Positions 16,487 through 24,167 of a DNA stretch of 40,156 bases are shown piece by piece. A program made the translations under genes and the position numbers. Where the stretch lies: the NCBI GenBank assembly GCA_004554085.1, contig SFNY01000011.1:1-40156 (forward strand), in the 5' to 3' direction. How positions within the stretch are numbered: the stretch's first letter is position 1; every line of letters starts with the position of its first letter. The notes beneath the pieces were generated by a model. It did not search any database and had not been told where the DNA came from. It saw nothing but the letters and a program-made list of their open reading frames with translations. Origin of the DNA: Clostridiales bacterium (GTDB lineage Bacteria > Bacillota > Clostridia > Christensenellales > Aristaeellaceae).

Positions 16487-17289
16487 GCTGTAATTGCGCA
16501 CGCACGGCGTGCAACACTTCGATTGATTATACCCTGGTGCCCGGCGACCACATCCTGCCCTTTGAATTCACGCTGGATCTGGAGAACTCCAACCTCTATC
16601 CCGAGGCGGGGGAGAACCAGCGCTTCTGCTACACGGTGCGGGGCATGGGCGAGGACAATTCGGACTTCGCCGATCTGAGCCACTTCGTGCTGGGCGTGTG
16701 CCCGGAAATTACCGAGGATATGCTGGAAAATGTGAGCGTGGTGATCGACGGCGTGCCCCAGGAGGTCGAGATCGGCGAAAACGTCGAGATCCGCACCGAG
16801 GCGCAGCCCGATCCCACCACCGGCTGTGCGGGCCTGAAGGTGGACTTCGGCCTGGATAAGGTGGACGGCGTGATGCAGTTCTGCTTCGAGCTGACCCGTC
16901 CCTTCGCCATCGGAGCGGTGCAGGTCTGCGTCAAGGGCGGCCAGCAGACGGCCAGCGGACTGGCGATCTGCGGCCCGGTCTGCGGCGGAGAGACCTCCTG
17001 CACGGTCTACGGCAGCCAGCGCGCCACCGTCTGCGTGCCGGTCACGGTCACGCCCTTCGCCACCGTGGGCGACACCGTCACCCGCTGCTGCGGCAATCCC
17101 ACGGTCACGCCGGGTACGGCGGTTTGCCCGGGGACGCTCATGGGCAGCTGCGTGTTCACGATCAGCCAGGACGTGTGCATCACCGTTCCCGTGGCCTTCG
17201 GCGCGGCGGCGGTCGTGGGTCGCTACAGCGTGCTCTGCGGCGGCGCGACCACCGGCGACAACTGCCCGAACTGCGGCGTCACGAACTGA
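16483..17289 (+). CDS. cysteine-rich beta-rich structural-type protein
   Basis: A 268-residue protein. GTG 16483 is chosen over the in-frame ATG 16453 because GGGAGG lies 7 bases before the GTG and the GTG overlaps the previous stop. It starts MSCNCARTACN, then shows strands such as HILPFEFTLDLENSNLYP, FCYTVRGMG and QDVCITVPVAFGAAAVVG, and ends NCPNCGVTN; about 20 cysteines in all. The V-C-V/I-x-V-P-V pattern recalls spore-associated proteins of clostridia, but I cannot place it in a named family. It has no signal peptide. Probably a disulfide-linked coat or appendage component (inference). Confidence 0.65.
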   Translation: MSCNCARTACNTSIDYTLVPGDHILPFEFTLDLENSNLYPEAGENQRFCYTVRGMGEDNSDFADLSHFVLGVCPEITEDMLENVSVVIDGVPQEVEIGENVEIRTEAQPDPTTGCAGLKVDFGLDKVDGVMQFCFELTRPFAIGAVQVCVKGGQQTASGLAICGPVCGGETSCTVYGSQRATVCVPVTVTPFATVGDTVTRCCGNPTVTPGTAVCPGTLMGSCVFTISQDVCITVPVAFGAAAVVGRYSVLCGGATTGDNCPNCGVTN

Positions 17290-17330
17290 CGGGAAGCGAA
17301 TCTGCGGGGAAGAAAGATACTCTGCGGGGC

Positions 17331-17361
17331 CGGCGGCACCTTTCGGTGCTGCCGACTGTTT
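17331..17361 (+). terminator. probable terminator after the Cys-rich genes
   Basis: A 10-bp stem with one G-U pair (17331-17340 with 17345-17354) and a TTTC loop is followed by a short, mixed T-run. It is moderately convincing and lies ~40 bases after the stop codon. Confidence 0.55.
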
Positions 17362-17456
17362 ACATTCCACTGAGGGATATTGTCGGGTTTTGTTATGTTT
17401 TCGCATGTGCAAATTATTAAAAGTGTAGAATTGGTCGGTTTTTACTGCAATATATA

Positions 17457-17486
17457 TTGACAAGGGTCAATAGTGCGTGCTATACT
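17457..17486 (+). promoter_or_regulatory. strong sigma-A-type promoter of the sugar-acid gene region
   Basis: TTGACA (17457-17462), an 18-base spacer and TATACT (17481-17486). It would start transcription near 17493 and drive the scarred first gene and the kinase/dehydrogenase genes downstream. Confidence 0.8.
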
Positions 17487-17512
17487 TGGTTTACAAACCA
17501 GTATACCGGTAT
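17487..17512. promoter_or_regulatory. palindromic operator-like sites at the transcription start
   Basis: Directly after the -10 box are three overlapping symmetric sequences. TGGTTT-AC-AAACCA (17487-17500) is perfect; ACCAGTATACCGGT (17497-17510) has one mismatched pair; ATACCGGTAT (17503-17512) is perfect. TGGT..ACCA half-sites are typical for FadR/UxuR-type GntR regulators, and a GntR/FCD gene lies in the same region at 22220. Binding here would block transcription. Which palindrome is used is not decidable by eye. Confidence 0.55.
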
Positions 17513-17577
17513 GCGCGATAATAAAGGCATCGTAAATTTTTCGATTCGACTACGGTGAACGGAGGTAAGGGTACAAG

Positions 17578-17907
17578 ATGAAGGCCGTTGTAAAGTATGC
17601 GGACGGAGCTCAGAGCTTTGGCATGCGAGACGTGGCCAAGCCGGAACCCGCACGGGACGAGCTTTTGCTGGAGGTTCGCACAGTCGGCATCTGTGGAACC
17701 GACATACATATCATTCGGGATGAATATCCCCACAGCACGCCTGTGACGCTGGGCCACGAGTACGTGGCCACGGTGGTGGACATGGGCCCGGACGCGGAGG
17801 GCTTCGCGCTGGGAGACACGGTGGTTTCCCTGGCGTGCGCCTATACCTGCGGGGAGTGCAAGTACTGCAAATCCGGACTGAACATGATGTGCCCCGCACG
17901 GTCATGA
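17578..17907 (+). pseudogene. zinc alcohol/polyol dehydrogenase, N-terminal fragment at a deletion scar
   Basis: From ATG 17578 (GGAGGTAAGG upstream) the first ~107 residues are a normal medium-chain zinc dehydrogenase. Catalytic zinc residues are present in GICGTDIHI and TLGHEYV, and the start of the structural-zinc lobe in CGECKYCKSGLNMMC. The reading frame then stops at 17905-17907, where ~340 residues would be usual. The DNA continues straight into the end of a different dehydrogenase gene. The NAD-binding domain is lost, so the product cannot be active. Sorbitol- or threonine-dehydrogenase-like substrates are possible. Confidence 0.8.
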
Positions 17908-18146
17908 ACGCGAAGGCCCCCATGATGATGGACCAGAACTTCAAGCCCGGCTTCCGCATCAACCTGCACATCAAGGACCTGAACAACGTGGTCGACGCAG
18001 CTGCGAAGTATGACAGCCCGATCCCGCTGACCCAGTCCGTGCTCGAGATGATGAAGATCCTGCGCCGCGACGGCGACGAGGGCTGCGATCATAGCGCCCT
18101 GGTGAAGTACTATCAGAAGCTCACCGGCGAAGAGCTCCATCATTGA
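17895..18146 (+). pseudogene. tartronate semialdehyde reductase / 3-hydroxyisobutyrate dehydrogenase family, C-terminal remnant
   Basis: In another frame than the fragment before it, 17895-18146 encodes the end of a beta-hydroxyacid dehydrogenase. It reads TVMNAKAPMMMDQNFKPGF, then NLHIKDLNNVVDAA and DHSALVKYYQKLTGEE, typical of GarR-type tartronate semialdehyde reductases. About 84 of ~295 residues remain; the Rossmann domain and catalytic lysine region are missing. An ATG at 17904 overlaps the TGA of the fragment before it, so a short peptide could still be made. Its natural product, D-glycerate, is the substrate of the intact kinase that follows. Confidence 0.8.
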
Positions 18147-18246
18147 TTTTATGCGGCGGGCCGAGTCGCGTGCGCCTCGCACGGCGGCTCTGCCCGCTTT
18201 CTATATAGATCCGACCTGTATTTTAACGCCTTGGAGGGATAAAGAA

Positions 18247-19500
18247 ATGGGACTGCAAGCATCTTCCCTGCGCGCGGACGCGGATGCGATTATCCGCGCG
18301 GCGATCTCGGACGCAATGCCGGACACGGCGGTTCTGCGCGCACTCTCGGAGATTCATCTGGGAAACCGCGTCTGGCTGGTGGCCGTCGGCAAGGCAGCCT
18401 GGCCCATGGCGGCGGCGGCGCAGCAGGTGTTGGGCGACCGCTTGATGGGCGGCGCGGTCATCACCAAATATGAGCATTCCCGGGGAGAGATTCCGCGCGT
18501 GGAGATCTACGAGGCGGGCCATCCGGTTCCGGACGAGAACTCCTTCCGGGCCACCGAGCGGGTGCTCGAACTGGTTCACTCGCTGGGAGAAGCGGACGAG
18601 GTGGTCTTTCTGCTCTCCGGCGGCGGCTCCGCGCTCTTTGAAGCACCGCTGGTTCCCGGCGAAGAGCTTCAGGATGTGACGCGCCAGATGCTCTCCTGCG
18701 GTGCGGACATCCGCCAGATCAACACCATCCGCAAGCGGCTCTCCGGCGTGAAGGGCGGGCGCTTTGCCCAGATCTGCGCCCCGGCGAAGGTGCACGCCAT
18801 CATCCTGTCGGACGTGCTGGGCGACGCGGTGGACGCCATCGCCTCCGGCCCCGCCTGTCCGGATCCGGAGACGGCGCAGACCGCGAGGGACATCGTGGAG
18901 CGCTACCGCCTGCGCCTGAGTGACCGCGCCCGCGCACTGATGGACGAGGAGACGCCCAAGGCGCTGGACAACGTGGAGACCCGCATCATCGGCAGCGTCC
19001 GCCAGCTCTGCAAGAGCGCCGAGACCACGGCACGGAGCCTGGGCTATACGCCCGTGATGCTGACGGCGGATCTGTGCTGCACGGCCAGGGACGCGGGCAG
19101 CTTCCTTGCCTCCATCGCGCGCAGCCATGTGGATTCAAATGAATCGCTGGCGTTCATCGCGGGCGGCGAGACGGTCGTCCGGATCACCGGCAGCGGCCTG
19201 GGCGGACGCAATCAGGAGCTGGCCCTTGCGGCGGCGGCGGGCATCGACGGCCTGAAGGACGTGTGCGTGTTCTCCGTGGGCTCCGACGGCACGGACGGCC
19301 CCACGGACGCGGCGGGTGGCTATGCGGACGGCGACACCCGGCAGCGGCTCATGCAGCAGGGCATCCGCATCGAGGCGGTGCTGGAGGAGAACGATTCCTA
19401 TCACGCCCTCAAGGCGTGCGGCGGTCTGATCGTGACCGGCGCGACGGGAACGAATGTGAACGATTTGAGCGTGGCGCTCATCAAGCGTGCAAAGGCCTGA
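18247..19500 (+). CDS. glycerate 2-kinase (MOFRL family)
   Basis: A 417-residue protein from ATG 18247, with GGAGG about 9 bases upstream. Upstream in-frame starts are rejected for lack of a site. N-terminal glycerate kinase domain: AVGKAAWPM, LLSGGGSALFEAP, NTIRKRLSGVKGG, SDVLGDAVDAIASGP. C-terminal MOFRL domain: GGRNQELAL and SVGSDGTDGPTDAAGG. It makes 2-phosphoglycerate from D-glycerate with ATP. It follows the remnant of a tartronate-semialdehyde reductase, which would have supplied glycerate from glucarate/galactarate or glyoxylate. Full length for the family; 15 bases from the next gene. Confidence 0.9.
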   Translation: MGLQASSLRADADAIIRAAISDAMPDTAVLRALSEIHLGNRVWLVAVGKAAWPMAAAAQQVLGDRLMGGAVITKYEHSRGEIPRVEIYEAGHPVPDENSFRATERVLELVHSLGEADEVVFLLSGGGSALFEAPLVPGEELQDVTRQMLSCGADIRQINTIRKRLSGVKGGRFAQICAPAKVHAIILSDVLGDAVDAIASGPACPDPETAQTARDIVERYRLRLSDRARALMDEETPKALDNVETRIIGSVRQLCKSAETTARSLGYTPVMLTADLCCTARDAGSFLASIARSHVDSNESLAFIAGGETVVRITGSGLGGRNQELALAAAAGIDGLKDVCVFSVGSDGTDGPTDAAGGYADGDTRQRLMQQGIRIEAVLEENDSYHALKACGGLIVTGATGTNVNDLSVALIKRAKA

Positions 19501-19515
19501 AAGGGGAGAGAGAAT

Positions 19516-20577
19516 ATGAAAAAGAAATACAGCCTGATTACAGCGACGTCCATGGGCGTGCGCATCACGCCTGCGAACCATCAGCCTGCGGGCTTCGGTT
19601 CGATGTACATCATGCATTCCACCAGCGCGGAGAGCAACGTGCTGAACGTGGCGGCCTCCCTGGGCCTGCGCACGAAGGTGCTGACCCGCTTCGTGAAGGA
19701 CAGTCCCATCGCGGCGTTCATCAAGGGCGACCTGCGCCGCCGCAACATCGAGTTTGAGGGCCCGGACATCGTGCAGGATGGCCCCTGGGGCTACCGCCAC
19801 CAGTTCAACATTGCCGACACGGGCTACGGCATGCGCGGCCCGCGGGTCTACAACGACCGCGCCGGCGAGGTTGGCCGCACCATCTGCGCCGAGGACTTCG
19901 ATCTCGACCGCATCTTCCGCGAGGAGGGCGCGGAGATCATCCACATGTCCGGCCTGTTCGCCGCCATGTCCCCGGAGACGGGCAAGCTGTGCCTGAAGCT
20001 CACGGAGCTGGCCCGGGAGACCGGCACGAAGATCAGCTTCGACATGAACTACCGCGCCTCCTTCTGGAAGGGCCGCGAGGTCGAGCTTCGCGAGATCTTC
20101 TCGAAGATCGCCGCCAACGCGGACTACCTGATCGGCAACGAGGAGGACTTCCAGCTGGCGCTGGGCATCGAGGGCCCGGAGGCGGGCGGCAAGGATCTGG
20201 CGGGCAAGATCGACTCCTTCAAGGAGATGATCCGCCGAGTGAAGGCGCAGTATCCCAACGCATCCTGCTTCGCCACCACCCTGCGCGAGGTGACGGACGC
20301 CAATCTGCACAACTGGGGCGCGATCCTGCTCAGCGGCGACGAGTGGTACGTGGCCGAGCCCCGTCCCATACACGTCTTTGACCGCATCGGCGGCGGCGAC
20401 GGCTTCGTCAGCGGCCTGCTCTACGGCATGCTGCGCGGCTTCTCTCCGGAGGACTGCCTGCACTTTGGCTGGGCCACCGGCGCGATGGCCGTCACCATGG
20501 AGGAGGACTTTGCCTCTCCGGTGGACGAGGATCAGGTTTGGAGCGTATGGAAGGGCAATGCCCGCGTGAAGAGGTGA
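19516..20577 (+). CDS. PfkB-family sugar kinase, probably 2-dehydro-3-deoxygluconokinase
   Basis: A 353-residue PfkB kinase with a GGGGAGAG site before ATG 19516. The phosphoacceptor-activating motif is DRIGGGDGFVSGLLYG near residue 294, with the catalytic base Asp in GGGDG. RHQFNIADTGYGMRGPRVYN and IIHMSGLFAAMSPETG resemble KDG kinases more than fructokinases. Usual PfkB proteins have GAGD; GGGD is seen in KDG-kinase-like members. It would phosphorylate 2-keto-3-deoxygluconate in hexuronate or sugar-acid breakdown. The neighbouring genes support sugar-acid use; the exact substrate is less sure. Confidence 0.82.
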   Translation: MKKKYSLITATSMGVRITPANHQPAGFGSMYIMHSTSAESNVLNVAASLGLRTKVLTRFVKDSPIAAFIKGDLRRRNIEFEGPDIVQDGPWGYRHQFNIADTGYGMRGPRVYNDRAGEVGRTICAEDFDLDRIFREEGAEIIHMSGLFAAMSPETGKLCLKLTELARETGTKISFDMNYRASFWKGREVELREIFSKIAANADYLIGNEEDFQLALGIEGPEAGGKDLAGKIDSFKEMIRRVKAQYPNASCFATTLREVTDANLHNWGAILLSGDEWYVAEPRPIHVFDRIGGGDGFVSGLLYGMLRGFSPEDCLHFGWATGAMAVTMEEDFASPVDEDQVWSVWKGNARVKR

Positions 20578-20582
20578 GTAGA

Positions 20583-22031
20583 ATGAAGAAGGCAGATATT
20601 GGTCTGATCGGTCTGGCCGTGATGGGTGAAAACCTGGCCATGAACATGGAATCCAAGGGCTTTACGGTGGCGGTGTACAACCGCACCACGGAAAAGGTGA
20701 CGCGCTTTGTGGAGGGCCGCGCCAGAGGCAAGAATTTCATCGGCTGCATGTCGGTGGAGGAGCTGTGCGCAGCCATCGAGCGTCCCCGCAAGGTGATGAT
20801 GATGGTGAAGGCCGGCAAGCCGGTGGACGACCTGATCGCCCAGCTGCTTACTGTGCTGGAGCCGGGCGACGTGATCATCGACGGCGGCAACGCCCACTAT
20901 CCCGACACCATCCGCCGCTGCGCGGAGGTGGAGGCGAAGGGTCTGCTGTACGTGGGTTGCGGCGTGTCCGGCGGCGAGGAGGGCGCCCTGAAGGGCCCGA
21001 GCCTCATGCCCGGCGGCTCTCCGGCGGCATGGCCGCTGGTTGCGCCCATCTTCCAGAAGATCTGCGCCCACGTCAACGGCGAACCCTGCTGCGACTGGGT
21101 CGGCGAGGGCGGCGCGGGCCACTTCGTCAAGATGGTGCACAACGGCATCGAGTACGGCGACATGCAGCTGATTTGCGAGGCCTATCAGCTGATGAAGGAC
21201 TACCTGCACATGAGCTGCGAGGAGATGCACGAGGTGTTCTCCGCCTGGAACGAGACGGAGTTGGACAGCTACCTCATCCAGATCACCCGCGACATCCTCG
21301 CCCACAGGGACGAGGACGGCGAATATGTGGTGGAAAAGATCCTGGATACCGCCGGTCAGAAGGGCACCGGAAAGTGGACGGCCATCAGCGCGCTGGATCA
21401 GGGCGTGTCGCTGACGCTGATCGGCGAATCCGTGTTCGCACGCTGCCTGTCCGCAATCAAGGAGGAGCGCGTGGCGGCATCCAAGGTACTGGGCGGCCCC
21501 GAGGCGAAGTTCGAGGGCGACCGCGCGGCCTTCATCGAGAGCATCCGGCAGGCACTGTACGCCTCGAAGATCGTGTCCTACGCCCAGGGCTATCAGCTGA
21601 TGCGCGCGGCGGCCAAGGCCTACGGCTGGAAGCTGAACTACGGCGGCATCGCGCTGATGTGGCGCGGCGGCTGCATCATCCGCTCGGTGTTCCTCGGCAA
21701 GATCAAGGAGGCCTTCGAGAAGGATGGCGAACTGGTGAACCTGATGCTGGATCCCTTCTTCTCCGGCGAGCTTCAGAAGGCCCAGAAGGGCTGGCGCGAG
21801 GTCTGCGCGGCGGCGATGGTGAACGGCATTCCGATTCCCGCCTTCTCCTCGGCGCTGAGCTACTACGACGGCTATCGCTGCGCACGGCTCCCTGCGAACC
21901 TGCTGCAGGCCCAGCGCGACTACTTCGGCGCGCACACCTATGAGCGCGTGGATCGTCCCCGCGGCGAATTCTTCCACACCAACTGGACGGGCGAGGGCGG
22001 AGATACCGCCGCCGGCCAGTACAACGCCTGA
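20583..22031 (+). CDS. gnd: 6-phosphogluconate dehydrogenase, decarboxylating
   Basis: A 482-residue, full-length decarboxylating 6PGDH. It has a Rossmann motif GLIGLAVMGENLAMNMESKG (residues 7-26), substrate site GCGVSGGEEGALKGPSLMPG, and GHFVKMVHNGIEYGDMQLI with the catalytic lysine. A long helical C-terminal domain ends with RGEFFHTNW. It converts 6-phosphogluconate to ribulose 5-phosphate, CO2 and reduced cofactor. A GAGGTGAG site precedes ATG 20583, 5 bases after the PfkB stop. Its place in this operon suggests gluconate is among the substrates handled. Confidence 0.95.
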   Translation: MKKADIGLIGLAVMGENLAMNMESKGFTVAVYNRTTEKVTRFVEGRARGKNFIGCMSVEELCAAIERPRKVMMMVKAGKPVDDLIAQLLTVLEPGDVIIDGGNAHYPDTIRRCAEVEAKGLLYVGCGVSGGEEGALKGPSLMPGGSPAAWPLVAPIFQKICAHVNGEPCCDWVGEGGAGHFVKMVHNGIEYGDMQLICEAYQLMKDYLHMSCEEMHEVFSAWNETELDSYLIQITRDILAHRDEDGEYVVEKILDTAGQKGTGKWTAISALDQGVSLTLIGESVFARCLSAIKEERVAASKVLGGPEAKFEGDRAAFIESIRQALYASKIVSYAQGYQLMRAAAKAYGWKLNYGGIALMWRGGCIIRSVFLGKIKEAFEKDGELVNLMLDPFFSGELQKAQKGWREVCAAAMVNGIPIPAFSSALSYYDGYRCARLPANLLQAQRDYFGAHTYERVDRPRGEFFHTNWTGEGGDTAAGQYNA

Positions 22032-22057
22032 GGACGGAGTCAGAAATGATAAGCGCT

Positions 22058-22083
22058 GCCCGGAGACTGCGGCGTCTCCGGGC
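22058..22083 (+). other. strong hairpin after the 6PGDH gene
   Basis: A perfect 10-bp stem (22058-22067 with 22074-22083) and a six-base loop lie 26 bases after the stop. No T-run follows, so it may protect the mRNA 3' end or reduce read-through rather than terminate on its own. The rest of 22084-22219 shows no clear promoter. Confidence 0.5.
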
Positions 22084-22219
22084 GGCGGTTCGGGTCAAAA
22101 ACTGGATCGTTTTTGCAGTTTACAGAAAGTTTTTCGTTTATTGTGACGAATGCGAATTGTTGGCCGTGGGGAAGCGTGCAATAATTTAAAGAAATTTTTG
22201 TATAGGGAAGCAGATAAAT

Positions 22220-22891
22220 ATGGCGGATTACAAGCCTTTGCAAAATATCGCATACGAATATATTCGTGAGAAAGTTTACAGTCGGGAGCTGGAGTTTGGC
22301 ATGATTTACAGCGAAACCCGGCTTGCACGCGAGCTGTCCATCTCCCGCACGCCCATTCGCGATGCGCTGAACCGCCTGAGCCGGGAGCGCTACATCGACA
22401 TCCTTCCGAACAAGGGCTTCATGCTGCACAAGCCGAGCAGGAAGGAGACGCAGGAGGCCTATCATGTGCGCATGATGATCGAGTGCTACTGCGGCGAGCA
22501 TCTGGCAAAAAACATCGCGACCGACGAGGCGCAGGCCACCCTTGCGCACATGGAACAATGCCACGAGACGCAGGTTGCGCTGCTGAACTGTGAGAGCCGC
22601 GTGGATCTGCGCAGGTTCTGGGAAGCAGATTACGATTTTCACATTGCATTGCTGCATCACATGGACTTCTCGGCCACCAATATGCAGTACGACAGCTTCA
22701 TGCACATCTTCATGCCGCAGTACCTGAAGGACGACTATGTGCTCGGGCGCAACCACAGCACCATTGTGGAGCACAACGCAATTTTGCAGGGACTGAAAAC
22801 GGGAGATCCGCAAAAGGCGCACAGTGCCATTGAAAAGCATCTGGACTCCTCGTTCCGGCTGTGTCTGCTCAATGCGCAATTGGACGAGTGA
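22220..22891 (+). CDS. GntR-family regulator with FCD domain (FadR-type)
   Basis: A 223-residue regulator. The winged helix-turn-helix is at about 8-70 (ETRLARELSISRTPIRDALN, then YIDILPNKGF). An FCD ligand domain at about 75-215 has the metal-binding pattern FHIALLHH, EHNAILQGLKTGDPQKAHSAIEKH. FCD regulators respond to organic or sugar acids and mostly repress. It lies just downstream of the sugar-acid genes, and the palindromes at 17487-17512 are its likely targets (inference). Expressed from ATG 22220, 188 bases after the gnd stop. Confidence 0.9.
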   Translation: MADYKPLQNIAYEYIREKVYSRELEFGMIYSETRLARELSISRTPIRDALNRLSRERYIDILPNKGFMLHKPSRKETQEAYHVRMMIECYCGEHLAKNIATDEAQATLAHMEQCHETQVALLNCESRVDLRRFWEADYDFHIALLHHMDFSATNMQYDSFMHIFMPQYLKDDYVLGRNHSTIVEHNAILQGLKTGDPQKAHSAIEKHLDSSFRLCLLNAQLDE

Positions 22892-22930
22892 CACCTGATT
22901 GCGGATGGAAGAGGAAGGGGAGCGCCATGC

Positions 22931-24016
22931 ATGATGGATCGGAAGATATACATTGTTTATGGAAACCGCGCGAAGCAGATGACAATGGAGCTGATGGAGG
23001 CCGCGCGCATCTCGGAGGAGATTCCCCAGGGCGCTTCGGTGGCCCTGAAGCCCAACCTCGTGGTTGCGGCGGAGCCGGAGTACGGCGCGACCACCCACGC
23101 CGGGATCCTGGAGGGCGTGATCGAGTATCTGCAGGATCACGGCCACAGGGACATCTCCATCATGGAGGGCGCCTGGGTGGGCGACCGCACCGAGCGCGGC
23201 TTTGCGGTCTGCGGCTACAATGAAATCGGCCGCCGCTACAACGTGCCCCTGTACGATCTGAAGCGCGATTCCACCCGCCCGGTCAAGACCCGCGTGGGGC
23301 AGATCCGCATCTGCGAGCGCGCGCTGAACGCCGGGTATCTGATCAACCTGCCCGTGCTGAAGGGGCACTGCCAGACGGTGATGACCTGCGCGCTGAAGAA
23401 CATGAAGGGCTGCCTGCCGGATACGGAGAAGCGGCACTTCCACACCATGGGCCTGCACCGGCCCATCGCGGCGCTGAATGCAGCCCTGAAGCCCGCGCTG
23501 ACCATCGTGGACAACATCTGCGGCGATCTGAACTTCGAGGAGGGCGGCAATCCCGTGCCCACCAACCGCATGATGCTGGGCCACGATCCTGTGCAGCTCG
23601 ACGCGCTGGGCTGCCGCCTGATGGGCATCGACATGCGGGACGTGGAGTACATCGGCTACGCGGAGGAATGGGGCGTGGGCAGCAGCGAGATCGCGGACGG
23701 CGATCTGATCTACCTCAACGAGCCCAAGGTGGCCATCGCGCCCCAGCGTCCCTCCGGTCTGGCGGCGCGGCTGGGTAAAAATGTGAAGCAGAAGTCCGCC
23801 TGCTCGGCCTGCTACGGCAACCTGATTCACGCGCTCTACCAGTATCAGGAGCGCGAGGGCCGCGCGTTCGGCGCGCTCATCAGCATCGGCCAGGGCTTCG
23901 ACGGCCAGGAGCTGCCGGGCATCGGCGTGGGACGCTGCTGCCGGGGCGCAGAGCGCTGCGCGATGGGTTGCCCGCCCAGCGCGGAGACCATCCTGCACAT
24001 GCTCATGGAGGAATGA
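22931..24016 (+). CDS. DUF362 domain protein
   Basis: A 361-residue protein from ATG 22931 (AGGGGAG 7 bases upstream; ATG 22934 is also possible). The DUF362 core is visible in VALKPNLVVAAEP, NLPVLKGHCQTVMTCALKNM and GHDPVQLDALGCRLMG. The C-terminus has a cysteine cluster (GRCCRGAERCAMGCPP) plus CSACYG, suggestive of a metal or iron-sulfur site, without a classic 4Fe-4S ferredoxin motif. DUF362 proteins are of uncertain function. It starts 39 bases after the GntR stop, so it may belong to the same unit. Confidence 0.82.
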   Translation: MMDRKIYIVYGNRAKQMTMELMEAARISEEIPQGASVALKPNLVVAAEPEYGATTHAGILEGVIEYLQDHGHRDISIMEGAWVGDRTERGFAVCGYNEIGRRYNVPLYDLKRDSTRPVKTRVGQIRICERALNAGYLINLPVLKGHCQTVMTCALKNMKGCLPDTEKRHFHTMGLHRPIAALNAALKPALTIVDNICGDLNFEEGGNPVPTNRMMLGHDPVQLDALGCRLMGIDMRDVEYIGYAEEWGVGSSEIADGDLIYLNEPKVAIAPQRPSGLAARLGKNVKQKSACSACYGNLIHALYQYQEREGRAFGALISIGQGFDGQELPGIGVGRCCRGAERCAMGCPPSAETILHMLMEE

Positions 24017-24045
24017 GGACGCGCACCGCACGGCAAGGAATACGG

Positions 24046-24080
24046 AAAGCCCGCTTCCATCTTCGGAAGCGGGCTTTGTC
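24046..24080. terminator. bidirectional intrinsic terminator
   Basis: A perfect 13-bp stem (24046-24058 with 24065-24077) and a six-base loop lie between the converging DUF362 and AGCS genes. Its ends are AAA/TTT, so it can act in either direction, although the T-runs are short. Confidence 0.75.
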
Positions 24081-24167
24081 TGTAAAGCGGGGCGCTGTCT
24101 CAGATGCAGCCTGGGACGGCGCCTCGCGCTGCTGTGGATCTGCAGCCGGTGGTATAGAGGAGGAAGA

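Noticed and set aside
18151..18246. An upstream extension of the glycerate kinase from ATG 18151
   Set aside because: The extension has no family similarity and no ribosome binding site; ATG 18247 has GGAGG at proper spacing.
22040..24031. A 663-codon minus-strand open frame opposite GntR and DUF362
   Set aside because: It spans two real plus-strand genes and their gap, with no recognisable domain.
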